From Limnochordia bacterium (GTDB lineage Bacteria; Bacillota; Limnochordia; Darwinibacteriales; DTU012): a DNA stretch of 26,059 bases. Position 1 is the first letter of the stretch. Every line of letters begins with the position of its first letter. The notes under the pieces were generated by a model. That model saw only the letters and a program-made list of their open reading frames with translations, was not told the DNA's origin and did not search any database. The position numbers and the translations under genes are program-made. The DNA is taken from contig SKHL01000230.1 of NCBI GenBank assembly GCA_007116995.1, positions 1 to 26,059 on the forward strand. The letters run 5' to 3'. Positions 1 through 8,631 of the stretch are shown piece after piece.

Positions 1-1758
1 GCATTTAGAAAACCTGACCAGTAAATTATCCACGCCTTTAATGGAAATACCTTGAGCTTCTCGCTTTCTAGGCTTAGCTGCTTTTTTTTGTTCTTGTTTT
101 TTTTGGTTTTTACGTTCTTCTAATTCCTTCCCGACCATCTTCTGCAACACCTGTAGCGCTGTAATTCGCCCAAAACCTATATTTGCTAATAAATCCTCGG
201 CAGAGCCCACTCCATACCGTTTCCCAATTTCAACCAATCGCTCTTGCTCCATGTACTCCTTAGGCTCAAAATTGGCCTTCTTTAGCTCTCGTTCTAGCAG
301 GTGCTTGCCTCTTAGGTAACTCTCTTCTCGTTGCTCTTCCTTTAACCAGGCCCGGATCTTATTCTTCGCCTTCGACGTTTTCACAAAACTAAGCCAATCC
401 TGACTAGGTGTAGCATTCTTGCCCGTTAGAATTTCCACGAACTCTCCATTTTTTAACACATAGTCCAAGGGCACAATACGGCCATTCACCTTCGCACCAA
501 CACATCGGACACCGATATCTGTATGTACATCGAAGGCAAAGTCAATCGGTGTCGATCCACTCGGTAATGATTTAACATCCCCTTTTGGCGTAAACACGAA
601 TACTTCATCTTCAAACAAATCAATCTTAAGGGTCTCCATAAACTCCTGGGGATCCTTCATCTCTTGTAACCACTCTACGGCTTCCCGTAACCACTGCACC
701 TTATCGTCATAGGAGTGTCGTTTACTATAACCCTCCTTATAAAGCCAATGGGCAGCTACCCCTTTTTCTGCAATTCGGTGCATATCCCATGTCCGAATCT
801 GGATCTCGTAGTGCTGGCCCTTAGGACCGATCACAGACGTATGCAGCGATTGATACATATTCGATTTAGGCATAGCGATATAATCTTTGAATCTGCCTGG
901 AATCGGCTTCCACAAGGTATGTATGGCACCCAAAACGGCATAACAGTCCTTCACCGACTGGACTAATACGCGTAAGGCCATTAGATCATAAATTTCATCT
1001 AAAGACTTACTTTGGCGTTGCATCTTCTGATGAATACTAAATAAGTGCTTAGGTCGACCCTCTATATCAGCAGGCATCTCTAAATCCACCAGCTTATCCT
1101 GGATGATTTTCATGACAGTTTCTAACTCTCCCTCACGTTCTTGCCGTTTTAGAGAGATCTGTTTCACTAAACTATAATACTCACTAGACCATAAATACCG
1201 AAAGGCAAGATCCTCCATTTCCCACTTGATCTTCCAAATTCCTAAACGATGGGCTAATGGAGCATAGATGTCGAGGGTTTCTTGGGCTATTTTCTGTTGC
1301 TTCTCTAAGGGCACATGACGCAAAGTTCGCATATTATGTAAGCGATCCGCTAGTTTAATTAAAATAACCCGAATATCTTTGGCCATTGCAAAAATCATCT
1401 TACGTAAATTTTCTGCTTGCTGCTCGAAATTGTCACGAAATGGGAGCTTCTCTAACTTCGTCACTCCATCCACTAACATAAGTACCTGGACACCAAATTC
1501 TCGTTGTAATTGTGCGGGAGTCACAGGAGTGTCTTCTAATACATCATGAAGTAACCCTGCTGTGACCGTATCCACATCAAGTTCAAGTTCAGCTAAAATA
1601 TATGCTACTTCCTGTGGGTGATTAAAGTAGGGCTCTCCTGAATCTCTCAATTGTCCTACATGAGCCTTCCGAGCAAAATGATAGGCCTTCTCTATCTGTT
1701 GGAGGTTTGCACTAGGATAGTACTCGTTTATCCGTTCAATCAAGGATTGCAAATTCAA
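1..1758 (-). CDS. relA: Bifunctional (p)ppGpp synthetase/hydrolase Rel (partial, C-terminus beyond window)
   Basis: Makes and degrades the alarmone (p)ppGpp from GTP/GDP and ATP, controlling the stringent response in the cytosol. The visible 586 residues show, in order, an HD hydrolase domain (YFNHP near 44-48, HDVLEDT at 71-77, KLADRLHNMRT at 135-145), the synthetase domain (RFKDYIAMPK at 289-298, EIQIRT at 318-323, then AEKGVAAHW), a TGS domain (about 386-447) and the linker ending in GVDNLLVRFSKC, where the window cuts the gene. The zinc-finger/ACT end is missing only because of the window edge. RFKD rather than an acidic EXDD motif, plus an intact HD site, is the pattern of the bifunctional Rel type (family knowledge). 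The start is a TTG directly after an in-frame TAG, with an AAGGGGGG ribosome binding site seven to eight bases upstream; no ATG fits. It follows apt by 53 bases, the usual recJ-apt-relA order. Confidence 0.96.
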   Translation of the reverse strand, partial: MNLQSLIERINEYYPSANLQQIEKAYHFARKAHVGQLRDSGEPYFNHPQEVAYILAELELDVDTVTAGLLHDVLEDTPVTPAQLQREFGVQVLMLVDGVTKLEKLPFRDNFEQQAENLRKMIFAMAKDIRVILIKLADRLHNMRTLRHVPLEKQQKIAQETLDIYAPLAHRLGIWKIKWEMEDLAFRYLWSSEYYSLVKQISLKRQEREGELETVMKIIQDKLVDLEMPADIEGRPKHLFSIHQKMQRQSKSLDEIYDLMALRVLVQSVKDCYAVLGAIHTLWKPIPGRFKDYIAMPKSNMYQSLHTSVIGPKGQHYEIQIRTWDMHRIAEKGVAAHWLYKEGYSKRHSYDDKVQWLREAVEWLQEMKDPQEFMETLKIDLFEDEVFVFTPKGDVKSLPSGSTPIDFAFDVHTDIGVRCVGAKVNGRIVPLDYVLKNGEFVEILTGKNATPSQDWLSFVKTSKAKNKIRAWLKEEQREESYLRGKHLLERELKKANFEPKEYMEQERLVEIGKRYGVGSAEDLLANIGFGRITALQVLQKMVGKELEERKNQKKQEQKKAAKPRKREAQGISIKGVDNLLVRFSKC

Positions 1759-1811
1759 CTAATCACCCCCCTTAAGTTTGCTTCCATCGCGTTGTATTCG
1801 TTGCATACAGA

Positions 1812-2330
1812 TTAATCCTGATATTGTACTAGCGTTTGAATATCATATCCAGCTAGCCGGCTACGACCAGCTAAAAAAGTTAATTCAATTAAAAATGTGC
1901 ACCCACTAATTTTTGCGCCAACTTTTTCTACGAGCTGAGCGGCGGCCCCTATGGTCCCCCCAGTGGCCAACAAGTCATCGACTAACACAATACGCATTCC
2001 TGGAGCTATAGCATCTCGGTGAATCTCTAGGGCATCCTTGCCGTATTCCAAGTCATACTCCACTCGCAAAATATCGCCCGGTAACTTACCAGGTTTTCGT
2101 ACTAAGGCAAATCCCACACCGAGCTCATAAGCCAGTGGAGCCCCCAGAATAAAACCGCGGGACTCTACACCTACAATTAAGTCTACAGGTCTTTCATGAC
2201 AAAAATCAGCCATTTGTTTCACTGCAGTACGGAATGCCTCGGGATCCTTCAATAGTGTCGTAATATCTTTAAAACTAATTCCCTGTTTGGGAAAATCACT
2301 AATTACCCGAATCTTATCCTGTAAATTCAT
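1812..2330 (-). CDS. apt: Adenine phosphoribosyltransferase
   Basis: Converts adenine and PRPP to AMP in purine salvage, in the cytosol. The 172-residue length is that of the family. Visible signatures are FPKQGISFKDITTLL near the N-terminus, VGVESRGFILGAPLA around residues 54-68, the RKPGKLPG loop, and the PRPP-binding stretch RIVLVDDLLATGGT around 113-126. The ATG has a GAGGGG ribosome binding site about nine bases upstream, inside the end of recJ; the two genes overlap by 17 bases, so translation is probably coupled. It lies between recJ and relA, a conserved trio in Bacillota, where purine salvage sits next to alarmone synthesis. Nothing odd is seen. Confidence 0.97.
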   Translation of the reverse strand: MNLQDKIRVISDFPKQGISFKDITTLLKDPEAFRTAVKQMADFCHERPVDLIVGVESRGFILGAPLAYELGVGFALVRKPGKLPGDILRVEYDLEYGKDALEIHRDAIAPGMRIVLVDDLLATGGTIGAAAQLVEKVGAKISGCTFLIELTFLAGRSRLAGYDIQTLVQYQD

Positions 2331-4863
2331 GGAACAAACCCCTCTCTAAACACTGCTGTATATATCCTAATGATAGTTCTCGTTTCTTCATGCCGTTTTT
2401 ATACAAAACAGACGAAGCCAAGTCTAGTTTCTCTGCTGGTTTCGGCAATACCTTAATACCGTCTGCCACTCGTGCTACCAACCCTAAGTCTACAAATACT
2501 TGAATGGCGAAGGACACGGATCGGGCAAACCCATGTTTTATACTTAGCTCTTTTAATGCTGTGGTAGTAAGAGACTCCTCTGGCCAGCTAGCGATTGCTA
2601 GATATACCGCGGCCAATCCTTGACGATCAGGTAGTGATTCCCGCATGTAACCCTGCAACCAATTCCGATCATCGCGCCCGTAGAGAAGCCACAGTTCGCC
2701 TTCCAGACTACAATAGCGAGCGACTTGCCAAAGTAAGTCACTAGAAAAAGGCACCCCATAGAAAACAATGATATCCCACAACGAGGTCCAAATACTCATT
2801 CCCGTTGTTACAATCCATCTGAGCTCTCCGTTAGCGACTAACTCATCTAACTGAGCGCGTTCCGACTGAGTAAGATACTCATGCTCAAACCCGATATAAC
2901 TGGTATCTCCAGAAATATCTATCCGTAACTGCCGGGTTAACTCCACAGCGTGAGCTGGGGTAGGCACATACAGTAACACCTGTTGGTGATGATCTAATTC
3001 CCGCAGTCTTTTCTTCTTATCAAAAATATCTCGGTAGTCCACAATCTTTGGGTGCTTTTCTTGCTGCCTCTTATCCTTGATACGCTCCCCTTGTATAGCA
3101 GAAATTTGATTATATTCGGGCGGAAAATCCCAAGGATACCTCTGAATAACCCAATCTTCCACAAAATTCCTGGCTTTTGTGGCTGGCTTCATATCCTTGA
3201 TCATTAACTGTAAAGAACCCTGATTAGGATTAATCTGGGGATCAACAGCAAAGGAAATAGCCTCACGATGTCCTACAAGCTCCATCATCTGCTGATAAAG
3301 CCCAAATCCTACAGCTTCGAGGGTCTTACCGCTGCTATCCTGCAACTGGCACTTCAAATGAGACCCATCCTTACCGATTGAACGTAAACCAATTACCGAT
3401 CCTTCCACCTGAATAAGAGGAGTTGGATTCCCCATGCCATAAGGTTCTAACAACTCTAGCTCAGTTAAGAGTTGAGCATCAATTTGGTCAAAGGGTAACT
3501 CCGTATCAATATCAAGCTTAGGAATGTAATCTTCCTTGGTTAGAGTACCTTTTGCTAGACTAGCCAGCGTACTCCTGAGATTATTTATGTTTTCTGCAGC
3601 GATGGTTAACCCAGCAGCCATACTATGACCACCAAATCTCTCTAGTAAGTCACTACATTTTGTTAAAGCATCAAACAGGTTAAATCCGGCAATACTACGA
3701 GCTGATGCCTTGCCAACCCCATTCTCCAAGGCGATTACTATTACCGGACGATAATAGGCCTCTACAAGTCGAGAAGCAACAATACCGATCACACCTGGAT
3801 GCCAGTTTTCACTGGCCACGACGATAACTGGTTCTTTAGCCCAACCATTCTGCTCCACTAAGGCTTTAGCCTCTTGGCATATGGTAGCCTCAGTATCCTG
3901 ACGCCGTCGATTTTCCTGGTCTAATAGATGGGCTAACTGTTTAGCCTCATTGGTATCGTCAGTAAGTAGCAGGGAAAGCCCCCGCATTGGCGCACCCATA
4001 CGTCCCAAGGCGTTGAGACGAGGTCCCACCTTATAACCTAAATCGCGAGCCCGGTAAGGTCGTCTAACTTGACTTACCTCTACTAAGGCCCGTAACCCTA
4101 GGCAAGTAGTATTTGTTAACTGATTCAATCCTAACTGAACCAGAATGCGATTCTCATTTTGTAAGGGAACCAAATCCGCCACCGTTCCTAAAGCTACTAA
4201 GTCTAGATACGACTTAAACTCACGCTGGTAGCGCTCACCTAGTGCTTGGACTAACTTATAAGCTACCCCTGCTCCACATAAATCCTTAAAGGGATAGGAA
4301 CAGTCCCCGCGCTTTGGATTAAGAATTCCTACTGCCCGAGGCAGCTGGGAACCTGGTTCATGATGATCAGTAATAATCAAATCCAGGCCAAGTCTGTCAG
4401 CATATAACCCTTCTTCAATTGCGGAAATTCCACAGTCTACAGTGATAACTAATGAACTAGTCACAGCTATCTCATCTAAGGCTTCACGATGTAAACCATA
4501 GCCCTCCTCCATCCTATGAGGAATATAATATGTAACCAGGTCAGGACGGGTTACCAGATTTCGTAACACCTTAACTAGCAGAGTAGTTGCTGTCTGACCA
4601 TCCACGTCATAATCACCATAAATCGTGATCCCTTCTTGATTCTGTATCGCTTGTTCAATCCGATTAACAACAACATCCATATCTATCATTATCCAAGGGG
4701 AGTGCAGGCTCTCATAGTTACCATAAAGAAAACTTTTGGTCTCTTCCACCTCGATAATGCCTCGGTTTACCAACAGATGGGCTGTAATATCTGATATACC
4801 CAAAGCAGATGTTAACTCCTTAGCCTGTTGGCTATGGGATCGTATACGCCATATCTTTTTCAC
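2314..4863 (-). CDS. recJ: Single-stranded-DNA-specific exonuclease RecJ
   Basis: A 5'-to-3' single-strand DNA exonuclease used in recombination and mismatch repair. The DHH phosphoesterase core shows DYDVDG at residues 84-89, DCGIS at 143-147 and DHH at 166-168. The DHHA1 part has NWHPGVIGIVASR at 353-365 and GGHSMAAGL at 411-419, followed by the OB-like region and a long C-terminal extension to residue 849. The length resembles the long Bacillus-type RecJ rather than the shorter proteobacterial form. The residue after DYDVDG is Gln, where Val or Ile is more usual; the metal ligands are unchanged. The start is GTG with a GGGGGAAG ribosome binding site about seven bases upstream. It is divergent from hpt across a 224-base gap, and its end overlaps apt by 17 bases. 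Confidence 0.96.
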   Translation of the reverse strand: MKKIWRIRSHSQQAKELTSALGISDITAHLLVNRGIIEVEETKSFLYGNYESLHSPWIMIDMDVVVNRIEQAIQNQEGITIYGDYDVDGQTATTLLVKVLRNLVTRPDLVTYYIPHRMEEGYGLHREALDEIAVTSSLVITVDCGISAIEEGLYADRLGLDLIITDHHEPGSQLPRAVGILNPKRGDCSYPFKDLCGAGVAYKLVQALGERYQREFKSYLDLVALGTVADLVPLQNENRILVQLGLNQLTNTTCLGLRALVEVSQVRRPYRARDLGYKVGPRLNALGRMGAPMRGLSLLLTDDTNEAKQLAHLLDQENRRRQDTEATICQEAKALVEQNGWAKEPVIVVASENWHPGVIGIVASRLVEAYYRPVIVIALENGVGKASARSIAGFNLFDALTKCSDLLERFGGHSMAAGLTIAAENINNLRSTLASLAKGTLTKEDYIPKLDIDTELPFDQIDAQLLTELELLEPYGMGNPTPLIQVEGSVIGLRSIGKDGSHLKCQLQDSSGKTLEAVGFGLYQQMMELVGHREAISFAVDPQINPNQGSLQLMIKDMKPATKARNFVEDWVIQRYPWDFPPEYNQISAIQGERIKDKRQQEKHPKIVDYRDIFDKKKRLRELDHHQQVLLYVPTPAHAVELTRQLRIDISGDTSYIGFEHEYLTQSERAQLDELVANGELRWIVTTGMSIWTSLWDIIVFYGVPFSSDLLWQVARYCSLEGELWLLYGRDDRNWLQGYMRESLPDRQGLAAVYLAIASWPEESLTTTALKELSIKHGFARSVSFAIQVFVDLGLVARVADGIKVLPKPAEKLDLASSVLYKNGMKKRELSLGYIQQCLERGLFHEFTG

Positions 4864-5087
4864 AGCTCTTCCCCCTAACTTAGAGTAGTTCGGGGACTGT
4901 TAGAAAAATCCTGCCCAAAAGTGGAGAAAAACATCTAGTCCTTTTTTAGTCCTTTTCGTTCAGTAGTCTTCTGGCAAAGATTAGAGAACAGAAAAGACAA
5001 TATTACAGTGCAAGGTAGTCTTCATCTTGATTTTTCCCTATGACAATAGTATGATTAGGAAAAGCTATCTATGAAGGGGGTATACCT
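4864..5087. other. Divergent recJ/hpt intergenic region
   Basis: This 224-base gap is the longest gene-free stretch in the window. It carries the plus-strand hpt promoter and ribosome binding site at its right end and the recJ ribosome binding site at its left end. A tandem ten-base repeat TAGTCCTTTT occurs twice around 4936-4956. No convincing minus-strand promoter for recJ was found by eye, and there is no RNA gene or terminator that I can recognise. Confidence 0.5.
5027..5055 (+). promoter_or_regulatory. Sigma-A promoter of hpt
   Basis: The -35 element TTGATT (5027-5032) and -10 element TATGAT (5050-5055) are separated by 17 bases, close to the vegetative consensus. The predicted start near 5062 gives a 5' leader of about 26 bases holding the GAAGGGGG ribosome binding site at 5073-5080. 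Confidence 0.75.
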
Positions 5088-5615
5088 TTGGATGTTGTCC
5101 AACGAGTCCTAATTAGTGAAGAAAAAATCCAAACACGCGTCACAGAACTAGCACGCCAAATATCCCAAGACTATCAAGGGGAAACAATCTGTCTTCTATG
5201 CATTCTTAAAGGAGGATTAATGTTTCTAACAGACTTAGCAAAGCGTATTGAAGTGCCCGTCACCTTCGACTTCATCGGTATTTCCAGCTATGGACATGCC
5301 ACACAGTCATCCGGTGTTGTTCGTATCACCAAAGACCTCGAAGAGAGCATCGAGGGGAAACACATTATCATCGTAGAAGACATTATTGATTCGGGATTAA
5401 CCCTCAGCTACCTAATCAAAAACTTAGAGAGCCGCAATCCAGCAAGCCTACGCATCTGCACGTTATTGGATAAGACGGTTAATCGTACCGTTAATATTCC
5501 CGTGGATTATGTGGGATTTCCTGTGCCCAATGAATTCTTAGTAGGCTATGGCCTAGATTATCAGGAATTGTATCGGAATATCCCCTATATCTTTGTGCTA
5601 AATCCAGACTACTAA
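5088..5615 (+). CDS. hpt: Hypoxanthine(-guanine) phosphoribosyltransferase
   Basis: Converts hypoxanthine or guanine plus PRPP to IMP or GMP in purine salvage. The 175-residue length fits the bacterial Hpt family. Visible motifs are LCILKGGLMFLTDL (38-51), SSYG (66-69), the PRPP-binding VEDIIDSGLT at 96-105, and the C-terminal PNEFLVGYGLDY typical of Hpt. It starts at TTG with GAAGGGGG seven bases upstream. It is the only plus-strand gene in the window: divergent from recJ and tail-to-tail with ubiB, with only 23 bases between the two stop codons and no visible terminator. In Bacillus hpt sits beside tilS-ftsH, so this location is different. Its own promoter suggests independent control from the surrounding operons. 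Confidence 0.95.
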   Translation: MDVVQRVLISEEKIQTRVTELARQISQDYQGETICLLCILKGGLMFLTDLAKRIEVPVTFDFIGISSYGHATQSSGVVRITKDLEESIEGKHIIIVEDIIDSGLTLSYLIKNLESRNPASLRICTLLDKTVNRTVNIPVDYVGFPVPNEFLVGYGLDYQELYRNIPYIFVLNPDY

Positions 5616-5638
5616 ACAAATATGTAGAGATTCTGCGA

Positions 5639-7312
5639 CTAATACCGACCTGAGCGCAGAATGGAGATTAGTAGCCACAAACCGATTAGTCCAGCCATCA
5701 GAAAGCCGGATAGGCCAATAATCGGTATCTGCATCAACCGAGGTCCCTGGTCGATATTGATCAGCAATGAAGATCCAACTATTAGTGAACCAATAATAAG
5801 TCCGAATGTAAGCCGATTGGAGATAATGTCCAGTCGGTTTATTAACTTATCTAATCCTTCATGGCGAAAATGAATTTGAAACTCTCCTTCATTCATTACT
5901 TGTAGAACCGAATCTAACTCCTGGGGTAAGCGCCCGGCAAACCTGGCCCAATCTCCAGCGTGGGCTTTGGTCCGCTCTGTGATGCTCGCGACACTATAGT
6001 GCTGCTGGATCCAGTCATTTGCAAAGGGTTCTGCTAATTCCATACTGTTGAAGTCTGGTGCTAGCCTAGTACCAACCCCCTCCACAGTTACTAGAGCTTT
6101 TACGAGCAGTAATAAATCCGAGGGTAACCGGATGGGATGACGACGAATAAGTTCTAGTAGATCCTCAGCGATCAAGGTGAAATCCAGTTCCTTTAAAGTT
6201 TTACCATAGTGGATATCAATTAGTTCCATGAAATCAAGGCGCATCTCCCGAGTAGGTTGTCCCTTAAAGGCATCAAGTTCAGCGAGAACTCGAAGTAACC
6301 CATCCACATCCCGTTTTGTGATGGATACTAACAGCTCAGCTAAGGCTTGCATGGTAAGCCTATCCACCCGACCAACAATCCCAAAATCAATATAAGCGAT
6401 TTTACCCTCTGGCGTAACCAGAATATTTCCTGGATGAGGATCCCCATGATAGAAACCATCTTTAAAGATTTGCTTCAAAAAGGACTTAGCAATTATCGAT
6501 GCTAGCTTCTCCAAGGTTTGACCTTGTTCGGTTAAGGCAGCGAAATCACTAATCTTTATTCCTTTAATATAACGCATCGTTAAAACACTTTTCGTAGTAT
6601 GGCTCCAATATACATAGGGAACAACCACATCGGGGCTATCCTTAAAAAAGTCACGAAACCGAGTGATGTTCCGACCCTCTCGGGTATAGTCCAATTCCTT
6701 CCGCACCACCCGCGCAAACTCGTCAACGATCCCTACACTGTCCAGGGATTCGTGGGACAGTCTGTCCTGCAATGCCCGCGCGAAGCCATACAGGATCTCC
6801 AAATCTGTTCCAATGGTTCGTTCCACACCAGGCCGGCGCACCTTAACCACTACTTCTGTGCCATCAGGTAGTCTAGCATAATGTACTTGCCCGATCGAAG
6901 CAGCAGCTAAGGGTTTTGTTTCAAAGACACTAAACAGCTGCTCTAATGGCTGTTCTAATTCCCCTTCCACCTGTCTTTGGACTTTCTCAAAGGGAATGGA
7001 TCCTACATCGTCCTGTAACCGTTCTAATTCCGTAATGATATCAGGAGGTAATAAATCGGCCCGCGTACTTAGCAACTGGCCAAATTTGATAAACGTAGGG
7101 CCTAGTTCTTCAAGAACTAACCGTATGCGATTTCCTACTGATATCAACTGTTCTTCATTGCGCTTCATAGCCTGTAGTCGGCGCAGTGGAGGTAGCAAAT
7201 GGATTAAGCCTGTTTGCTGTAGCAAGTAGCCAAAACCATGCCGTAATAATATTTCACCTATTTGGCGGTAGCGTCTGATATGACGATAACGCCGATTTAT
7301 TGAAAAGGGCAT
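5639..7312 (-). CDS. UbiB/AarF/ABC1-type atypical kinase
   Basis: A membrane-associated atypical protein-kinase-like ATPase. In proteobacteria UbiB supports ubiquinone synthesis; in anaerobic Bacillota without ubiquinone the role is unknown, so no symbol is given. Seen: the KxGQ motif (FIKFGQLLSTRADLLP, K about residue 76), the alanine-rich AAASIGQVH loop replacing the usual glycine-rich loop, VVVKVRRPG with the ATP-binding Lys, ELDYTREGRN, FYHGDPHPGNIL and IDFGIVG. Two hydrophobic segments end the protein, giving a C-terminal membrane anchor. I prefer the ATG at 7312, which has AGGAG eight bases upstream; a GTG at 7321 would add three residues. It is preceded by the phasin-like gene with a gap of under 20 bases, a pairing I recall from other clostridial genomes. 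Confidence 0.92.
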   Translation of the reverse strand: MPFSINRRYRHIRRYRQIGEILLRHGFGYLLQQTGLIHLLPPLRRLQAMKRNEEQLISVGNRIRLVLEELGPTFIKFGQLLSTRADLLPPDIITELERLQDDVGSIPFEKVQRQVEGELEQPLEQLFSVFETKPLAAASIGQVHYARLPDGTEVVVKVRRPGVERTIGTDLEILYGFARALQDRLSHESLDSVGIVDEFARVVRKELDYTREGRNITRFRDFFKDSPDVVVPYVYWSHTTKSVLTMRYIKGIKISDFAALTEQGQTLEKLASIIAKSFLKQIFKDGFYHGDPHPGNILVTPEGKIAYIDFGIVGRVDRLTMQALAELLVSITKRDVDGLLRVLAELDAFKGQPTREMRLDFMELIDIHYGKTLKELDFTLIAEDLLELIRRHPIRLPSDLLLLVKALVTVEGVGTRLAPDFNSMELAEPFANDWIQQHYSVASITERTKAHAGDWARFAGRLPQELDSVLQVMNEGEFQIHFRHEGLDKLINRLDIISNRLTFGLIIGSLIVGSSLLINIDQGPRLMQIPIIGLSGFLMAGLIGLWLLISILRSGRY

Positions 7313-7329
7313 CCTCCCCACTCCTGTCC

Positions 7330-7647
7330 CTATTCTTGTGGTTCTATTTGTTGTTTGATTTGAAGTTCAAGTGCGACCACTCGTTTAGCTAAGGCTTCAT
7401 GTTCCTCTTTAGAAACAACGCCTGCTTGATCAATCATGCGCCTTACTTCTTTTTGAATACGACCACGCATATCTTCCCGCTCAGCCTCTATCTTTTTCAT
7501 CCAAGTATCGAGAAGCTCCTTGCCTTCTTCCTTACTTAGTTCTCCTTCTTTGACCCAATCCTGGATCAGAGAATCTGCCTTCTCTTTCGTAAACACCGCA
7601 ATCCCTAAGCCGGTCACCAACATTTTCTTTGCTACATCGTAAATCAT
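7330..7647 (-). CDS. Phasin-like coiled-coil protein
   Basis: A 105-residue, highly charged and probably helical protein. The first 18 residues are mildly hydrophobic (MIYDVAKKMLVTGLGIAVF), followed by KEKADSLIQDWVKEGELSKEEGKELLDTW and a helix-rich tail with Lys/Glu repeats, ending in a heptad-like stretch (LAKRVVALELQIKQQ) that suggests oligomerisation. This matches the short phasin-like proteins (polyhydroxyalkanoate granule-associated family) often found beside aarF in Bacillota; the match is from memory of the pattern. No PHA synthase gene is in view, so a granule role is unsupported and a scaffold or partner role for the UbiB-like kinase is equally possible. An extended -10 promoter lies just upstream. 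Confidence 0.8.
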   Translation of the reverse strand: MIYDVAKKMLVTGLGIAVFTKEKADSLIQDWVKEGELSKEEGKELLDTWMKKIEAEREDMRGRIQKEVRRMIDQAGVVSKEEHEALAKRVVALELQIKQQIEPQE

Positions 7648-7671
7648 GGTATCGCCTCCTATTTACACCCT

Positions 7672-7680
7672 ATTATACCA
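7672..7680 (-). promoter_or_regulatory. Extended -10 promoter for the phasin-like/ubiB pair
   Basis: On the minus strand the sequence reads TGGTATAATAGG, an extended -10 (TGnTATAAT). No good -35 hexamer is visible 16-18 bases upstream, where the secF terminator hairpin lies. It sits about 25 bases before the start codon. The same 12-base block occurs upstream of cdd. Confidence 0.5.
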
Positions 7681-7711
7681 CAAAACTCCGAAGGATTTTC
7701 CTTCGGAGTTT
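7681..7711 (-). terminator. Intrinsic terminator after secF
   Basis: A perfect 13-base-pair inverted repeat (7683-7695 with 7699-7711, three-base loop), containing CTCCGAAGGA and its complement, followed on the minus strand by a short TTTT run. It lies about 20 bases beyond the secF stop codon, so it most likely ends the secD-secF transcript. The short U-run makes it a moderate terminator. Confidence 0.65.
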
Positions 7712-7731
7712 AAGAGAATAGAATAACATGG

Positions 7732-8631
7732 TTAGTTTGATTTACTAGTTACCAATTGGGAATGTCTTTTCCGCTGGGAAGCTAACACCCATTCTAACCA
7801 GACAGGGCTAGCCACAAAGATAGATGAATAGGTCCCTGCTAGAACACCCACTACCAGTGCAAAAGCAAAGTCGCTAATCGATGCTCCACCAAAAACAAAC
7901 AGTAAGGTAACCACAAACAAGGTGGTTACGCTTGTATTTATCGAACGAGACAGTGTTTGATTAAGACTCTTATTCACAATCTCGTCATAACCCTCTTTTT
8001 TACGAAAACGTACGTTCTCTCGCACTCGGTCAAAGATAACAATAGTATCATTAATTGAGTATCCAACAACAGTCAGAATCGCCGCTACAAAGGGACTGTT
8101 TATTTCTCGTCCCGTTAGGGCAAAAAGGCCAAGGACAATTATAACATCATGCAGTACGGCTACGATAGCAGCCACAGCATAGCGATACTCAAAACGTAGC
8201 GACACATAAGCTAAAATACCTAAAGCCGCAAAAAACAGAGCCCATAGAGCTTTGGCTACTAATTCTCGACCAATCACTGGACCAACCATTTCCGTCCGGC
8301 GCTCTTCCAAACCACCGAACGCTTGATCTAGAGCTTCGTTGACACGAGCTACTTCATCGGTACTCAAATCCCGTGTTCGCACAATAAACTCATTGTGGCG
8401 ATCAAGCCGTTGAATCACTGCATTCGAAATCTCTAGGTTTGCTAAGTCATTGGTTAGTACATCCCGAAGGCTCTCAACTGTTACAGGTTGGTCTACTCGA
8501 CGTTCCATAATCGTACCGCCTGTAAAATCAATACCCAAGTTTAATCCTGGACCAATTAGCATAATAATGGATAGCCCAATCAATATTGCAGACAGGGTAA
8601 AAAACTTCCGGCGAACTCCTACAAAATTCAT
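7732..8631 (-). CDS. secF: Protein translocase subunit SecF
   Basis: Membrane subunit of the SecDF accessory complex, which uses the proton or ion gradient to pull exported proteins through SecYEG. The 299-residue protein has a first membrane helix, then LGIDFTGGTIMERR (the SecD/F family GxDFxGG motif), an extracytoplasmic loop of about 90 residues, and a block of five helices with SLRFEYRYAVAAIVAVLHDVIIVLG and YSINDTIVIFDRVREN, both typical of SecF. The start ATG overlaps the secD stop by four bases (ATGA), a sign of translational coupling. SecD and SecF are separate here, as in clostridia, not fused as in Bacillus. Confidence 0.97.
   Translation of the reverse strand: MNFVGVRRKFFTLSAILIGLSIIMLIGPGLNLGIDFTGGTIMERRVDQPVTVESLRDVLTNDLANLEISNAVIQRLDRHNEFIVRTRDLSTDEVARVNEALDQAFGGLEERRTEMVGPVIGRELVAKALWALFFAALGILAYVSLRFEYRYAVAAIVAVLHDVIIVLGLFALTGREINSPFVAAILTVVGYSINDTIVIFDRVRENVRFRKKEGYDEIVNKSLNQTLSRSINTSVTTLFVVTLLFVFGGASISDFAFALVVGVLAGTYSSIFVASPVWLEWVLASQRKRHSQLVTSKSN

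Noticed and set aside
715..966. Plus-strand open frame of 83 codons within the relA region
   Set aside because: It lies opposite the Rel synthetase domain, whose minus-strand frame is continuous and carries all family motifs. The plus frame encodes no recognisable protein.
4936..4956. Tandem TAGTCCTTTT repeat upstream of recJ
   Set aside because: Only two short T-rich copies are present, with no further copies or known operator form, so chance is a fair explanation.
5071..5112. Thirteen-codon leader ORF overlapping the hpt start
   Set aside because: Its ATG lies only about nine bases after the predicted transcription start and has no ribosome binding site of its own on the transcript.
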